Assembly: GCA_020048295.1 (NCBI GenBank)
Contig: JAIFMT010000087.1
Span: 1-9,678 of the forward strand
From: Rhodoferax sp.
GTDB lineage: Bacteria > Pseudomonadota > Gammaproteobacteria > Burkholderiales > Burkholderiaceae
Direction: 5' to 3'
DNA length: 9,678 bases
Below, piece by piece: positions 1 to 7,500 of the stretch. A program made the position numbers and the translations under genes. A model generated the notes under the pieces. That model did not search any database. It saw only the letters and a list, made by a program, of their open reading frames with translations, and had not been told where the DNA came from. Position 1 is the first letter of the stretch. Every line of letters begins with the position of its first letter.

Positions 1-48
1 AACGACTTTGTCGCTATAAGTAGTTGCCTGCGAATTTGAAAATGCCAT
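1..48 (-). CDS. ccoN: Cytochrome c oxidase cbb3-type subunit I, N-terminal 16 codons (partial)
   Basis: The minus strand from 48 to the window edge reads MAFSNSQATTYSDKVV. This matches in style the start of CcoN from Comamonadaceae, where a short polar N-terminus ending in Y-x-D-K-V-V precedes the first membrane helix. CcoN is the catalytic haem-copper subunit (haem b, haem b3-CuB) of the cbb3 terminal oxidase, an inner-membrane complex that reduces O2 to water at low oxygen. The start ATG (46-48) has a good Shine-Dalgarno, AGAGGTG, a few bases upstream. The gene follows ccoI and ccoS on the same strand, and a perfect FNR-type box lies about 64 bases upstream of the ATG. Only 16 residues are visible. 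The identification therefore leans on the ccoI-ccoS context, which is the usual arrangement in Burkholderiales. Most of the gene lies outside the window. Confidence 0.85.
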   Translation of the reverse strand, partial: MAFSNSQATTYSDKVV

Positions 49-105
49 GTTCACCTCTTCTCAGTTAGTTTGCGCGAAGTTTCCGTTACCCGTTATCAGC
101 ACAAT

Positions 106-119
106 TTGATATAAATCAA
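106..119 (-). promoter_or_regulatory. Perfect FNR/Anr/FixK box upstream of ccoN
   Basis: TTGAT-ATAA-ATCAA on the plus strand matches all ten defined bases of the FNR-family consensus TTGAT-N4-ATCAA. It lies between ccoS (ends 139) and ccoN (starts 48), with its centre about 64 bases upstream of the ccoN ATG. cco operons are classic targets of FNR/Anr/FixK activators at low oxygen. Class II activation (box at -41.5) would put the transcription start near 70-71. No strong -10 hexamer is visible there (AAACTT at 77-82 is the best candidate), so the box is secure but the exact start is not. Confidence 0.88.
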
Positions 120-138
120 ATCACTACAAAAATTATTG

Positions 139-273
139 TCAATCCTTAAGAATTCGTTCCCCCTCCTGATCCACATCGTCAAATTGACCACGGTAGATCG
201 CCCACCAGATTCCACCAATGATAAAAAACACAAGAACCACCGACAAAGGCACCAACAAATAGAGCACATCCAT
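139..273 (-). CDS. ccoS: cbb3-type cytochrome oxidase assembly protein CcoS
   Basis: This 44-residue protein starts MDVLYLLVPLSVVLVF and continues with a single membrane helix (about residues 4-27), then the hallmark segment WWAIYRGQFDDVDQEGERIL. CcoS proteins are about 45-60 residues long with one N-terminal helix followed by G-Q-F-D-D-L/V-D and a downstream R-I-L, all seen here. CcoS is a small inner-membrane protein needed to mature CcoN by cofactor (haem/copper) insertion; without it the oxidase assembles but is inactive in Rhodobacter-type systems. The ATG (271-273) shares one base with the ccoI stop (TGATG). A strong GGGAGGTC Shine-Dalgarno lies inside the end of ccoI, so translation is probably coupled. 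ccoN follows after a 90-base gap with its own FNR box. Confidence 0.93.
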   Translation of the reverse strand: MDVLYLLVPLSVVLVFFIIGGIWWAIYRGQFDDVDQEGERILKD

Positions 274-2648
274 CAGACCTCCCTTGGCGATTGTGAGTCA
301 CGCGACAGACGAAAAGAATTCATGACAACCAGCAATGAACTGCTTGCCATGCCTATACCAGCAAGCCACGCCGGCAACATTCCGGCAATCGCTAAAGGCA
401 CACAGATCGTATTGTAAATGGCAGCCCACCACAAATTTTGCCTGACGACTGCCAGCGTTCGTCGTGCCAATACGACAGCGAACGACACATCCGTCAAACG
501 GCTGCCTGCAACCAGAAAATCAGCTTGTGCCTGCGCCAGCGGTACTGCGCGTCCGAATGCAAAGGAGACATGCGCACCAGCCAGGACCGGCCCATCGTTG
601 AGCCCGTCCCCAACCACAGCCACCTTGCTTCCGGCAACTTGCGCCTTGCGCAGAAAATCCAATTTATCCTGCGGTGAGCACTTGCCCTCAAAGTTCGCAA
701 TGCCCACCTTGGTGGCTACCCGCATGGCGGCATCACTGGCATCTCCTGAGAGCAGTCGCACATCCATTGCGAGTTCTTTCAACTGAACAACGGTTTCAAT
801 GGCATCGGGCCGAATATCTTCCTGTAGTCCGAAAGTCGCCAACCAGCCCTGGCTGTCGCTTAAAAAAACTTGCATATCCCCCGATTGGACTGCTGCAACG
901 CCACAAAAATCTGCCGACCCCAAGCGCAATTCATGAATCAAAGCGGGTGCTGAGTCTGCGCGCACCTGTGCCGTCAAGCCTTGCCCGGCGTGTTCCACCA
1001 CATTTTCAGCAGTGCACGCGAGCGAGGGATCCGCCAGCACATCAGCCGCCAGAATGGCACGGGACACCGGATGCAGCGAATGCCGCGCCAGTGCTGCCGC
1101 CATGGCCAGCGCCTGACTCGGTGAGAAACCTTCACGGACATCCACCTGGCTCAACACCATGGCATCACGCGTGAGCGTGCCAGTTTTGTCAAACATGACC
1201 GTGTCCACCGCCGCCAACGCTTCAAAAGCATCAAGTCGTCGCACCAGCACGCCGCGCCGCGCCAACGCACCAGCGGCCGACAGCATGGCAGCAGGCGTGG
1301 CCAGTGACAGTGCGCAAGGACAGGTCACCACCAGTACCGAAACGGCCACCATCAAGGCACGTTCCGGATCGGTGTTCCACCAAAACAAACAAGCCAGCGC
1401 AGCAGCGACGAGCACCCCCAGCAGGAACGGCTTGGCAATGCTATCGGCCAATTTGGCGATATGCGGTTTGGTGGTGGAGGCACTCTCCATCAAACTGACA
1501 ATTTGTGCAAAGCGGGTTTTATCACCGACTTGAACCACCCGCACCAGCACGACTGCCGCCAGATTGTGACTGCCGGAAATGACATCACTGCCGACACCAC
1601 GCGCAACCGGGCGCGACTCACCCGTGAGCAGTGACTCGTCCACCGAGGTTTCACCACGCAGAACAAGGCCATCGGCCGGAAAAGCTTCTCCGGGCAACAC
1701 GCGAATCACATCATCCACCTTCAAGCGCCTGACTGGCACCCGTTCGAAGGTTCCATCGCCTGCTTGCCGTTCCACACTGTCAGGCAGCCGGTTCATCAAC
1801 GCCTCCAGAGCACCCGCCGTTTTATCGCGCAAACGCAGTTCAAACCAGCGCCCACCCAACAGAAAAAAAACGAACATTGTCAGCGAATCAAAATACACCT
1901 CGCGACCAAAAGTGCCAGTGGGATCGAACGTGCCTGCAGTACTCACCGCAAAGGTGATCAACATGCCCAATGCGACTGGCAAATCCATGCTGATCTGGCG
2001 ATGCAAGATGTCGCGCCAGGCATTGGTGAAGAATGGCGCACAAGAGAACAACACCACTGGCAGCGTCAGCACCCACGAAGCCCAGCGCAGCAAGTGCTCC
2101 ATTTCGGTGGTCAGATCACCCGCATCGGCAACATAAGCGGGCAGCGCGTACATCATCACCTGCATCATGCAAAGGCCGGCCACCATCACCCGCCAAAGCG
2201 CCTTGCGTGACTCCTGCTTGCGTCGTTCACGGGCGAATGCATCGTTGGCAGGCACAGCACGGTAACCCGAGTGGCGCACCGCGTGCATCCATTTCGACGG
2301 CAGCACCATCTCGGCCGCCCAAACGATGCGGGCACGCTGGCTACCGGCACTGACCTCAGCCGACAGCACACCCGGCACCTGTTTCAGCGCGTCCTCGACG
2401 GTCAGGGCGCAGGCGGCGCAGTGCATGCCCTCGATCACCACATTTGATTCCCAGCAGCCCGCATGCGACGCATCAGGCCGGCTGAACGCCGACCACTCCT
2501 GCTCATCGTCGAGCAACTGGAGCGACTCGGTGGAATCTGGCGCGGCAGGCGGCGTCAATGCAGCATGGATTGAACCATCCGGATTGACTTGTAGTGGGCT
2601 AAAACTGTTAAGCGGCATGGCTGCAAGGGTATCCGAGAACGTCTGCAA
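273..2648 (-). CDS. ccoI: Copper-translocating P1B-type ATPase CcoI/FixI for cbb3 oxidase assembly
   Basis: This 791-residue inner-membrane ATPase exports copper across the cytoplasmic membrane. The pathway supplies copper to cbb3 oxidase. Visible parts in order: a hydrophilic N-terminus (1-70); one heavy-metal-associated domain with GMHCAAC (74-80); membrane helices around 153-270; the actuator TGES (342-345); the copper-binding CPC in the membrane (443-445); the phosphorylation motif DKTGTLT (Asp 487); the HP motif of P1B ATPases (526-527); the hinge GDGLND (680-685); and two last helices with a Met/Ser/Asn-rich face (767-778). All catalytic residues are present. Its place directly before ccoS and ccoN argues for CcoI rather than the efflux pump CopA. 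The longest reading uses a TTG start (2646-2648) preceded by a weak TCAGG. An in-frame ATG at 2616-2618 (residue 11) is an alternative without a clear ribosome site. The reading frame is closed by TGA at 2664-2666, so no earlier start exists. Confidence 0.93.
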   Translation of the reverse strand: MQTFSDTLAAMPLNSFSPLQVNPDGSIHAALTPPAAPDSTESLQLLDDEQEWSAFSRPDASHAGCWESNVVIEGMHCAACALTVEDALKQVPGVLSAEVSAGSQRARIVWAAEMVLPSKWMHAVRHSGYRAVPANDAFARERRKQESRKALWRVMVAGLCMMQVMMYALPAYVADAGDLTTEMEHLLRWASWVLTLPVVLFSCAPFFTNAWRDILHRQISMDLPVALGMLITFAVSTAGTFDPTGTFGREVYFDSLTMFVFFLLGGRWFELRLRDKTAGALEALMNRLPDSVERQAGDGTFERVPVRRLKVDDVIRVLPGEAFPADGLVLRGETSVDESLLTGESRPVARGVGSDVISGSHNLAAVVLVRVVQVGDKTRFAQIVSLMESASTTKPHIAKLADSIAKPFLLGVLVAAALACLFWWNTDPERALMVAVSVLVVTCPCALSLATPAAMLSAAGALARRGVLVRRLDAFEALAAVDTVMFDKTGTLTRDAMVLSQVDVREGFSPSQALAMAAALARHSLHPVSRAILAADVLADPSLACTAENVVEHAGQGLTAQVRADSAPALIHELRLGSADFCGVAAVQSGDMQVFLSDSQGWLATFGLQEDIRPDAIETVVQLKELAMDVRLLSGDASDAAMRVATKVGIANFEGKCSPQDKLDFLRKAQVAGSKVAVVGDGLNDGPVLAGAHVSFAFGRAVPLAQAQADFLVAGSRLTDVSFAVVLARRTLAVVRQNLWWAAIYNTICVPLAIAGMLPAWLAGIGMASSSLLVVMNSFRLSRDSQSPREV

Positions 2649-2691
2649 ATAACCTGACTCTGATCAAGACCTGCCCGCGCCGTCAGGTTAT
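2649..2691. repeat. Perfect 10-bp inverted repeat in the ccoI/usp divergent promoter
   Basis: ATAACCTGAC (2649-2658) is mirrored exactly by GTCAGGTTAT (2682-2691), with 23 bases between. The two arms are 33 bases apart centre to centre, close to three turns of the helix, so both would face the same side of the DNA. The left arm overlaps the left half of the FNR-like box and abuts the ccoI TTG start. The right arm covers the first bases of the predicted usp -10 element. A regulator binding both arms could touch both genes. A hairpin in the RNA is the other reading, but no T-run follows. Confidence 0.6.
2654..2667 (+). promoter_or_regulatory. FNR/Anr-like box driving usp
   Basis: CTGAC-TCTG-ATCAA matches 8 of 10 defined positions of TTGAT-N4-ATCAA; the right half is perfect. 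Its centre (2660.5) is about 41 bases from a start site expected near 2701-2702 if TATGCT (2689-2694) is the -10 element, which is class II activator geometry. UspA genes beside cco genes are commonly controlled by FNR/Anr. In the other direction the box lies only 6 bases from the ccoI TTG, too close to activate ccoI in the normal way. Confidence 0.6.
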
Positions 2692-2694
2692 GCT
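2689..2694 (+). promoter_or_regulatory. Predicted -10 hexamer for usp
   Basis: TATGCT shares the key TAT...T positions with TATAAT (4 of 6). It lies 22 bases downstream of the FNR-like box and 28 bases upstream of the usp ATG. No good -35 is present, as expected for an FNR-dependent class II promoter. This is a prediction from spacing only. Confidence 0.45.
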
Positions 2695-2722
2695 GGCGCT
2701 TTTACCAACGAGGAGATGCGCC

Positions 2723-3166
2723 ATGTACGAAAAAATTCTGGTTGCCACCGACGGTTCCGCCCTGTCTAAAAAAGCCGTCAGCAGCGCAATTTCACTGGCA
2801 GCCGCGACCGGAGCCAGTCTGATTGCTCTCAAAATCGTACCGCGTTACCCACAAAGCTATTTTGAAGGGGGTCTGGCGTTGCAGGCCGCCGAGGTAGGCC
2901 GCATCGAGCAGCAGTGGGCCGATGAGGGACAAGCGGTGGTGGATGAAGTCAAGCGGCTTGCCGAAATCGAAGGTGTCAAGGCGCGCGCTGTGACGGTTAA
3001 ATCCGATGTCGTGTCAGATGCCATCATCGCCACTGCCAAAAAAAATAAATGCGATCTGATTGTGATGGCTTCTCATGGGCGCAAGGGTGTCAAGCGCTTG
3101 TTGCTTGGCAGCGAAACGCAACAGGTACTGACGCATTCGCATATCCCGGTACTGATTTTAAGGTAA
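2723..3166 (+). CDS. Universal stress protein, UspA family
   Basis: This 147-residue single Usp domain protein begins MYEKILVATDGS, the standard first strand and Asp-Gly-Ser nucleotide-binding loop of the family. Near the end MASHGRKGVKRLLLGSETQQVL supplies the ATP-binding signature G/A-2x-G-9x-G-S, with Ala 116 in the first position as in many proteobacterial members, so ATP binding is probably retained. Such proteins are cytoplasmic dimers that help cells survive stress, stationary phase or low oxygen; the precise role of this one is unknown. The ATG at 2723 is chosen because AGGAG (2711-2715) lies 7 bases upstream. A longer reading from 2690 would add 11 residues ahead of the conserved start and has no ribosome site. 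The gene diverges from ccoI and has an FNR-like box upstream. It converges on the HD-GYP gene and ends where an intergenic repeat begins. Confidence 0.93.
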   Translation: MYEKILVATDGSALSKKAVSSAISLAAATGASLIALKIVPRYPQSYFEGGLALQAAEVGRIEQQWADEGQAVVDEVKRLAEIEGVKARAVTVKSDVVSDAIIATAKKNKCDLIVMASHGRKGVKRLLLGSETQQVLTHSHIPVLILR

Positions 3167-3206
3167 ATCAGGCTCTAGCCCACTACCCATAAGCGCTTAC
3201 AGCTAT
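3165..3206 (-). repeat. Comamonadaceae-type intergenic repeat, copy 1
   Basis: Read on the minus strand this starts ATAGCTGT-A-AGCGC, then 11 variable bases, then GGGCTA and a tail ending ATTT. It aligns without gaps over 42 bases to the plus-strand copy at 9330-9371 (29 of 42 identical, by hand), with the conserved blocks equally spaced. It sits between the convergent usp and HD-GYP genes and overlaps the usp stop codon by two bases. It contains a TAAGCGCTTA palindrome (3190-3199) and a GGC-TCTA-GCC mini-hairpin (3171-3180). Repeats of this look are, from memory, very common between genes in Polaromonas and Rhodoferax. It could serve as a terminator for either gene, though no T-run is seen. 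Confidence 0.65.
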
Positions 3207-3224
3207 AAAATAAATATCAATACT

Positions 3225-4268
3225 TTACATGTCGTCAGTGAAGCGCTGGCGAATCTCAAGCACGGCATCCCAGTTGGAGAAAAACGCGTCCACGCATTGC
3301 GGATCAAAATGGGTGCCGGAACTGGCCTTGATGTGCTCGCTGGCGCGCTCCAGCGTCCAGGCTTTTTTATAGGGCCGCTCTGAAGTCAGGGCATCAAACA
3401 CATCGGCAACGGCAACGATGCGGCTGAAAATTGGAATATCAGCACCAGCCAAACCATTTGGGTAGCCAGAACCATCAAACTTCTCATGATGGTCGCGAGC
3501 AATTTCAGCGCCCGCTTGCAACACCCTGGACTGGCTGCCTTTGAGGATTTCGTGACCATACACGGCATGCTGCTTCATGACCTCAAACTCTTCTGGGGTC
3601 AGCCGTCCGGGCTTGAGCAAAATGTTGTCAGCAATACCGACCTTGCCAATGTCGTGCATGGGTGCGGCCTCCAGCAACAACTCCTGCTCGGCCTTGGACA
3701 AGCCCAGCGCCTTGGCGATCAACTCCGAGTAGTGCGCCATGCGCAAGATATGCGCCCCGGTTTCGGGGTCGCGGTACTCTGCGGCCTTGGATAGCCGGAT
3801 CACCGTCTCGCGCTCGCGGCGCACAATCTCTGCGGTGGCTTTGCGGACCTCTTCAGCCAGCCAGGCCGCCCGGTCAGCCAGTGCCTTGCGGCTGGCTCCT
3901 AATTGCAGCATGTTGTTGGCACGCGCCATGAACTCGACCTTGTCCACCGGCTTGGTCAGGAAATCGGTGGCACCAACGTCCAGCGCCCGGTAGCGAATCT
4001 GTTTCTGGTCATTCGCCGTGATCATCAAAATCGGCAAATTGACCTTCTCTGGCATGGCGCGCAGTTGTTCAATGAACGCGATGCCGTCCAGCCCCGGCAT
4101 CATGTAATCCACAATCAGCAAGTCAAAATCATGCGTCTTGGCCCAGTTCAATCCCTGCAAAGCGTCTGAGAACGTGATCGACTCACTGTTACCCATGCGC
4201 TTGACCAGCGCCTGAAACAGGACGAGATTGATCTCCGCATCGTCAACAATCACTACCTGGTATGACAT
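3225..4268 (-). CDS. Response regulator with HD-GYP domain (predicted c-di-GMP phosphodiesterase)
   Basis: This 347-residue cytoplasmic two-domain regulator has an intact receiver at about 3-120: acidic pair Asp 9/Asp 10, phosphoacceptor Asp 54 in LIVDYMMPG, Thr 84 and Lys 106. A short helical linker (about 122-155) leads to an HD-GYP domain (about 156-345). The domain carries DPETGAH (168-173), MHDIGKVG with His 205/Asp 206, His 234, RDHHEKFDGSGYP with His 260/His 261, and the GYP motif at 268-270. All usual metal-binding residues are present, so it should hydrolyse cyclic di-GMP, the RpfG-type reaction that favours motility and biofilm dispersal. The start ATG (4266-4268) is chosen because the receiver begins right after it. 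A longer reading from a TTG at 4337 adds 23 residues unlike any receiver leader. No strong ribosome site is visible before either. It is the last gene of the FIST-kinase operon and its likely output arm. Confidence 0.93.
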   Translation of the reverse strand: MSYQVVIVDDAEINLVLFQALVKRMGNSESITFSDALQGLNWAKTHDFDLLIVDYMMPGLDGIAFIEQLRAMPEKVNLPILMITANDQKQIRYRALDVGATDFLTKPVDKVEFMARANNMLQLGASRKALADRAAWLAEEVRKATAEIVRRERETVIRLSKAAEYRDPETGAHILRMAHYSELIAKALGLSKAEQELLLEAAPMHDIGKVGIADNILLKPGRLTPEEFEVMKQHAVYGHEILKGSQSRVLQAGAEIARDHHEKFDGSGYPNGLAGADIPIFSRIVAVADVFDALTSERPYKKAWTLERASEHIKASSGTHFDPQCVDAFFSNWDAVLEIRQRFTDDM

Positions 4269-4357
4269 AGTCAATAATCTTTTTGATGGGTTTGCACGAA
4301 TCAGCCCTGATATGCCAAACGCAAGTTTCAAAGCCAATTAACTGTAACACCTGAGGG

Positions 4358-4576
4358 TCAACCTGATCGACGCTGCAACACCGCCAGTAAACGCTCAACC
4401 TGATCACACAGGGCGTTGAGTTTGTCACTGGCCAGCAAACGCAGTGGCGCTGAGGATGCCAGTTGACCATCCGCTGCCAGCTTTTCCAGTTCCGCTGCCA
4501 ACGTTACCGCCGGCTTGGCACCAAACATGCCCAAGCTACCTTTGAGCGCATGCGCCGCGTGCTGCAAGGGCACTGA
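4358..4576 (-). pseudogene. Out-of-frame remnant of the kinase's C-terminal Hpt domain
   Basis: In the +1 frame relative to the kinase, the minus strand reads [17 protein letters not shown], then a helical tail ending LLAVLQRRSG and a TGA at 4358-4360. H-x-L-K-G-S-L-G-x-F-G-A is the phosphotransfer signature of Hpt domains; the His codon is 4550-4552. The first Hpt helix (ending [12 protein letters not shown], codon 4575-4577) is still in the kinase frame. The two halves meet within about 10 bases. Only about 8 residues separate that Phe from the His, whereas intact Hpt domains have about 26, so roughly 18-20 codons are gone as well as the frame. A plain sequencing slip would not remove these. 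No credible start codon with a ribosome site precedes the fragment, so it is unlikely to be made alone. Confidence 0.8.
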
Positions 4577-7500
4577 AAATCTCTGCAATGATGTCCACCA
4601 CTTCCTGGTCACTGGCATTCAGCGCGGCAAGGTAGTCAAAAACTGGCGCCGGTGCCCGCCCATCGACCAGCGCTGCAGCAACTGCTTGGCTGGCCGGTTG
4701 AGCATCGGCCTGGGCATGCGCCGCAGCGTGCGGGGCATATTGCTGCAGGATGCGCCTGAGGTCCCGCATGTCGATGGGTTTTGAGATGTAATCATCCATG
4801 CCCGCTTGCACACAGCGGTCCCGATCGCCCTGCATCGCGTTGGCGGTCATGGCCACAATTGGCGTGTGCCAGCCCCGCTCCATGGCGCGGTAACGTCGGG
4901 TTGCCTCCAGTCCGTCCATCACCGGCATCATCATGTCCATCAGCACCAGGTCAAAGCGGTGTTGCGCCAGTTGTTCCAGTGCCACTTGCCCATCGCCGGC
5001 GAGCGTCACCTGATGACCCCAGCGCTGCAGCAGCGCAACGGCGAGTTTTTGATTGACCAGGTTGTCTTCCACCAACAAGATATCCAGCGCGGCCAGCTCA
5101 TCCTGGGGCGCGGGCAACGGGGCTGGCACAGTGGCGCTGGCCAGCTCACTTTGAAGCACACGGCTGAGCAGTTGCGCCAATGCATCACGATCAAATGGCT
5201 TTGACAAGATAGTCACCCGGCTAGCCTCGTCACTGCGCAGGCCTTCGGTTTTTTGTCCTGCCATTGCCATCAAAATGACTGGCACTTCGGCACACGCTGG
5301 CAATGCCTGTGCATGACGGGCCAGCGTCAACCCATCCATGCCCGGTAGTTGTGCGCTCAGCAACAGCAAATCAAACTCAGCAGCGTCTGACTCTGCCGCC
5401 TGCAGGCGTGTCAACGCAGCATCAGCGCCCGCCACAGCAAACGTTTGCGCGCCCAGACTCGCGAGCATCCGGGTTACCGCGTTGCGGCCAACGGGATGGT
5501 CATCAACCAGCAACACCCGCAAACCCGGAAAACTCATGCCAGCGCCGGCAGCAGGATGGGACTGGTGATCGATTGCCATCTGCACCGAAAAGTCAAACCG
5601 GCTGCCTTTTCCAAGTTCGCTCTGCACTGAAATATGCCCCCCCAGCGCCTCCACCAGACGCGATGAAATCGACAAACCCAGGCCCGTGCCACCGAAACGC
5701 CGGGTGGTGCTGCTGTCCTCTTGAGAGAAAGCATCAAAAATGCTCTGCAGCTTCGACGGCGCAATACCCACTCCCGAGTCCTGCACCGAAAAATGAAACT
5801 GGAAGGCAGCCTGGCTGACGGGCTCAGCTTCAATGCGCAGCACGACCTCACCGTGATCGGTAAATTTGATCGCATTCCCCAGCAAATTCATCAATATCTG
5901 ACGCAGGCGCACCGGGTCGCCCAGCACCTGCAACGGCAACGCCGGATCAAGGTCGCTGACCAGCTCGATGCCTTTGCCATGGGCCTGCATCGCCAGAGCT
6001 TTAAGCAACTCACGAACCTCGCGTCCCAGGTCAAACGAAATCGTCTCGATCAACAGTTTGCCCGCCTCAATTTTGGAAAAGTCAAGAATGTCGTTGATCA
6101 CCCGCAGCAACAAATGCGATGACGACTTGACAATTTCCAGGTACTCGCGCTGCTCGCTGGTCAGATCGGTTTCCAGCGCCAGATCGGTCATGCCGATGAC
6201 ACCATTCATGGGCGTGCGGATCTCATGGCTCATATTGGCCAGAAAATCTGACTTGGCCTGGTTCGCCACCTCGGCGGCCTCCTTGGCGCGGCGCAATTCC
6301 TCTGAGGCATGCTGGGCTTTGGAGATATCTGCCAGATAGCCATTCCAGATCACGCCTGCGTCAGGCGCTTGTTTGGGCATCGACTCCCCATGCACCCAGA
6401 TCACCTCGCCGCTGTGTTTGTGCAGCATGCGGAAATCCAGCGAGATTTGGGTATTGTGGCGCGCCGAGGCCACAAACGCTTCAACGAATGCCTCCTGGTC
6501 ATCGGCCAACACCTGCGAGAAGAAGGCTGCCGGGTCGGCCATCACATCTTCCGGCCGCAAGCCACAAATTTGCTCCGACACCGAACTGCAGAACGGAAAA
6601 TTCTGCCGCCCGTCCGGCCACAGCCGGTACTGGAACACCACCACCGGAATGCTCTCGGTCACCTCGCGCAGCCGGTCACCCGCCTCCTTGAGTTGCGTGA
6701 CATCCTGCCAGATACCGGTATAAACCGTGGCCCCGCTGGCGGTGGGTGTCGGCTCAGGGTTGATCTCGGAACGAATCCAGCGCAAGCTGCCGTCGGGCAG
6801 ACGGATGCGGTAATCGTCATGCCAGCGTTCGTGCCGGGCCGCTGCCTGGTGCACTGCCGCAAGACAACGCTCCCGGTCTTCCTCCAGCAGTTGCGCAAAT
6901 GCCAGACTGCCATCGGCCAGCAGCGCCTGCCGGTCCAGCCCGCGAATTTCAGCCAGCCGGTCACTGACAAAGGTAAAACGGATACCGCTTTGTCCCACCT
7001 CGCACTGATAAACCACACCGGGCACTGCGTTGGTGATGCGGCGTACCCGGCTTTCGGTTTCGACCAGGGCCGCCTGCATTTGTTTGCGCGCCGTGATGTC
7101 GGTGCGAATGGCAATGAACTGCTCAGGCGCTCCCCGGTCATCGAGCAACGGCACGATGGTGGCCTGCAGCCAGTACAGCGCACCGCCTTTGGCCCGATTG
7201 CAAATTTCACCATGCCAGACTTCGCCAGCCAAGATCGTTTGCCAAAGGTGGTCGAAAAAATCTCTGGACTGAACACCAGAGTTGATCAGCCGATGCGTCT
7301 GCCCCAGCAACTCGTCGCGGGTGTAGCCACTGATCTCGCAAAATTTGTCGTTGGCATAAGTAATGACACCTGACAAGTCGGTCATGCTGACAATGGCGTG
7401 CTGGTCCAGCGCAAACTTCTGCTTGGCCAGATCGGACAAGGCCGACTGCAAGTCACGCTGGCTGATTTCACGTTGATTGACCAGCTCAGACATGAGCTGC

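Noticed and set aside
1579..2136. Plus-strand open frame (185 codons) antisense to ccoI
   Set aside because: It is a shadow of the ATPase; low-complexity Ser/Thr/Arg composition, no ribosome site and no known motif.
2690..2722. Longer start for the universal stress protein
   Set aside because: AGGAG at 2711-2715 is correctly placed for the ATG at 2723, and MYEKILVATDGS is the family's normal start; the upstream start falls in the predicted -10.
3190..3199. TAAGCGCTTA palindrome as a stand-alone operator
   Set aside because: It lies within the dispersed repeat (copy 2 has AGCGCAT instead), so it is better explained as part of that element.
4269..4337. Longer start (TTG at 4337) for the HD-GYP regulator
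   Set aside because: It adds 23 residues before a receiver that begins naturally at Met (4268), with no ribosome site at the TTG.
4560..4590. Programmed +1 frameshift joining the kinase to the Hpt frame
   Set aside because: The required shift is +1 and no strong slip site with a stop codon or stimulator is visible. Even after shifting, about 18-20 Hpt residues would be missing, so a mutation explains the data better.
6309..7373. Long plus-strand open frame (354 codons) antisense to the kinase
   Set aside because: It is the complement of the well-supported PAS region, its translation is rich in His, Arg and Gln with no domain, and such antisense frames are expected in GC-rich genes.
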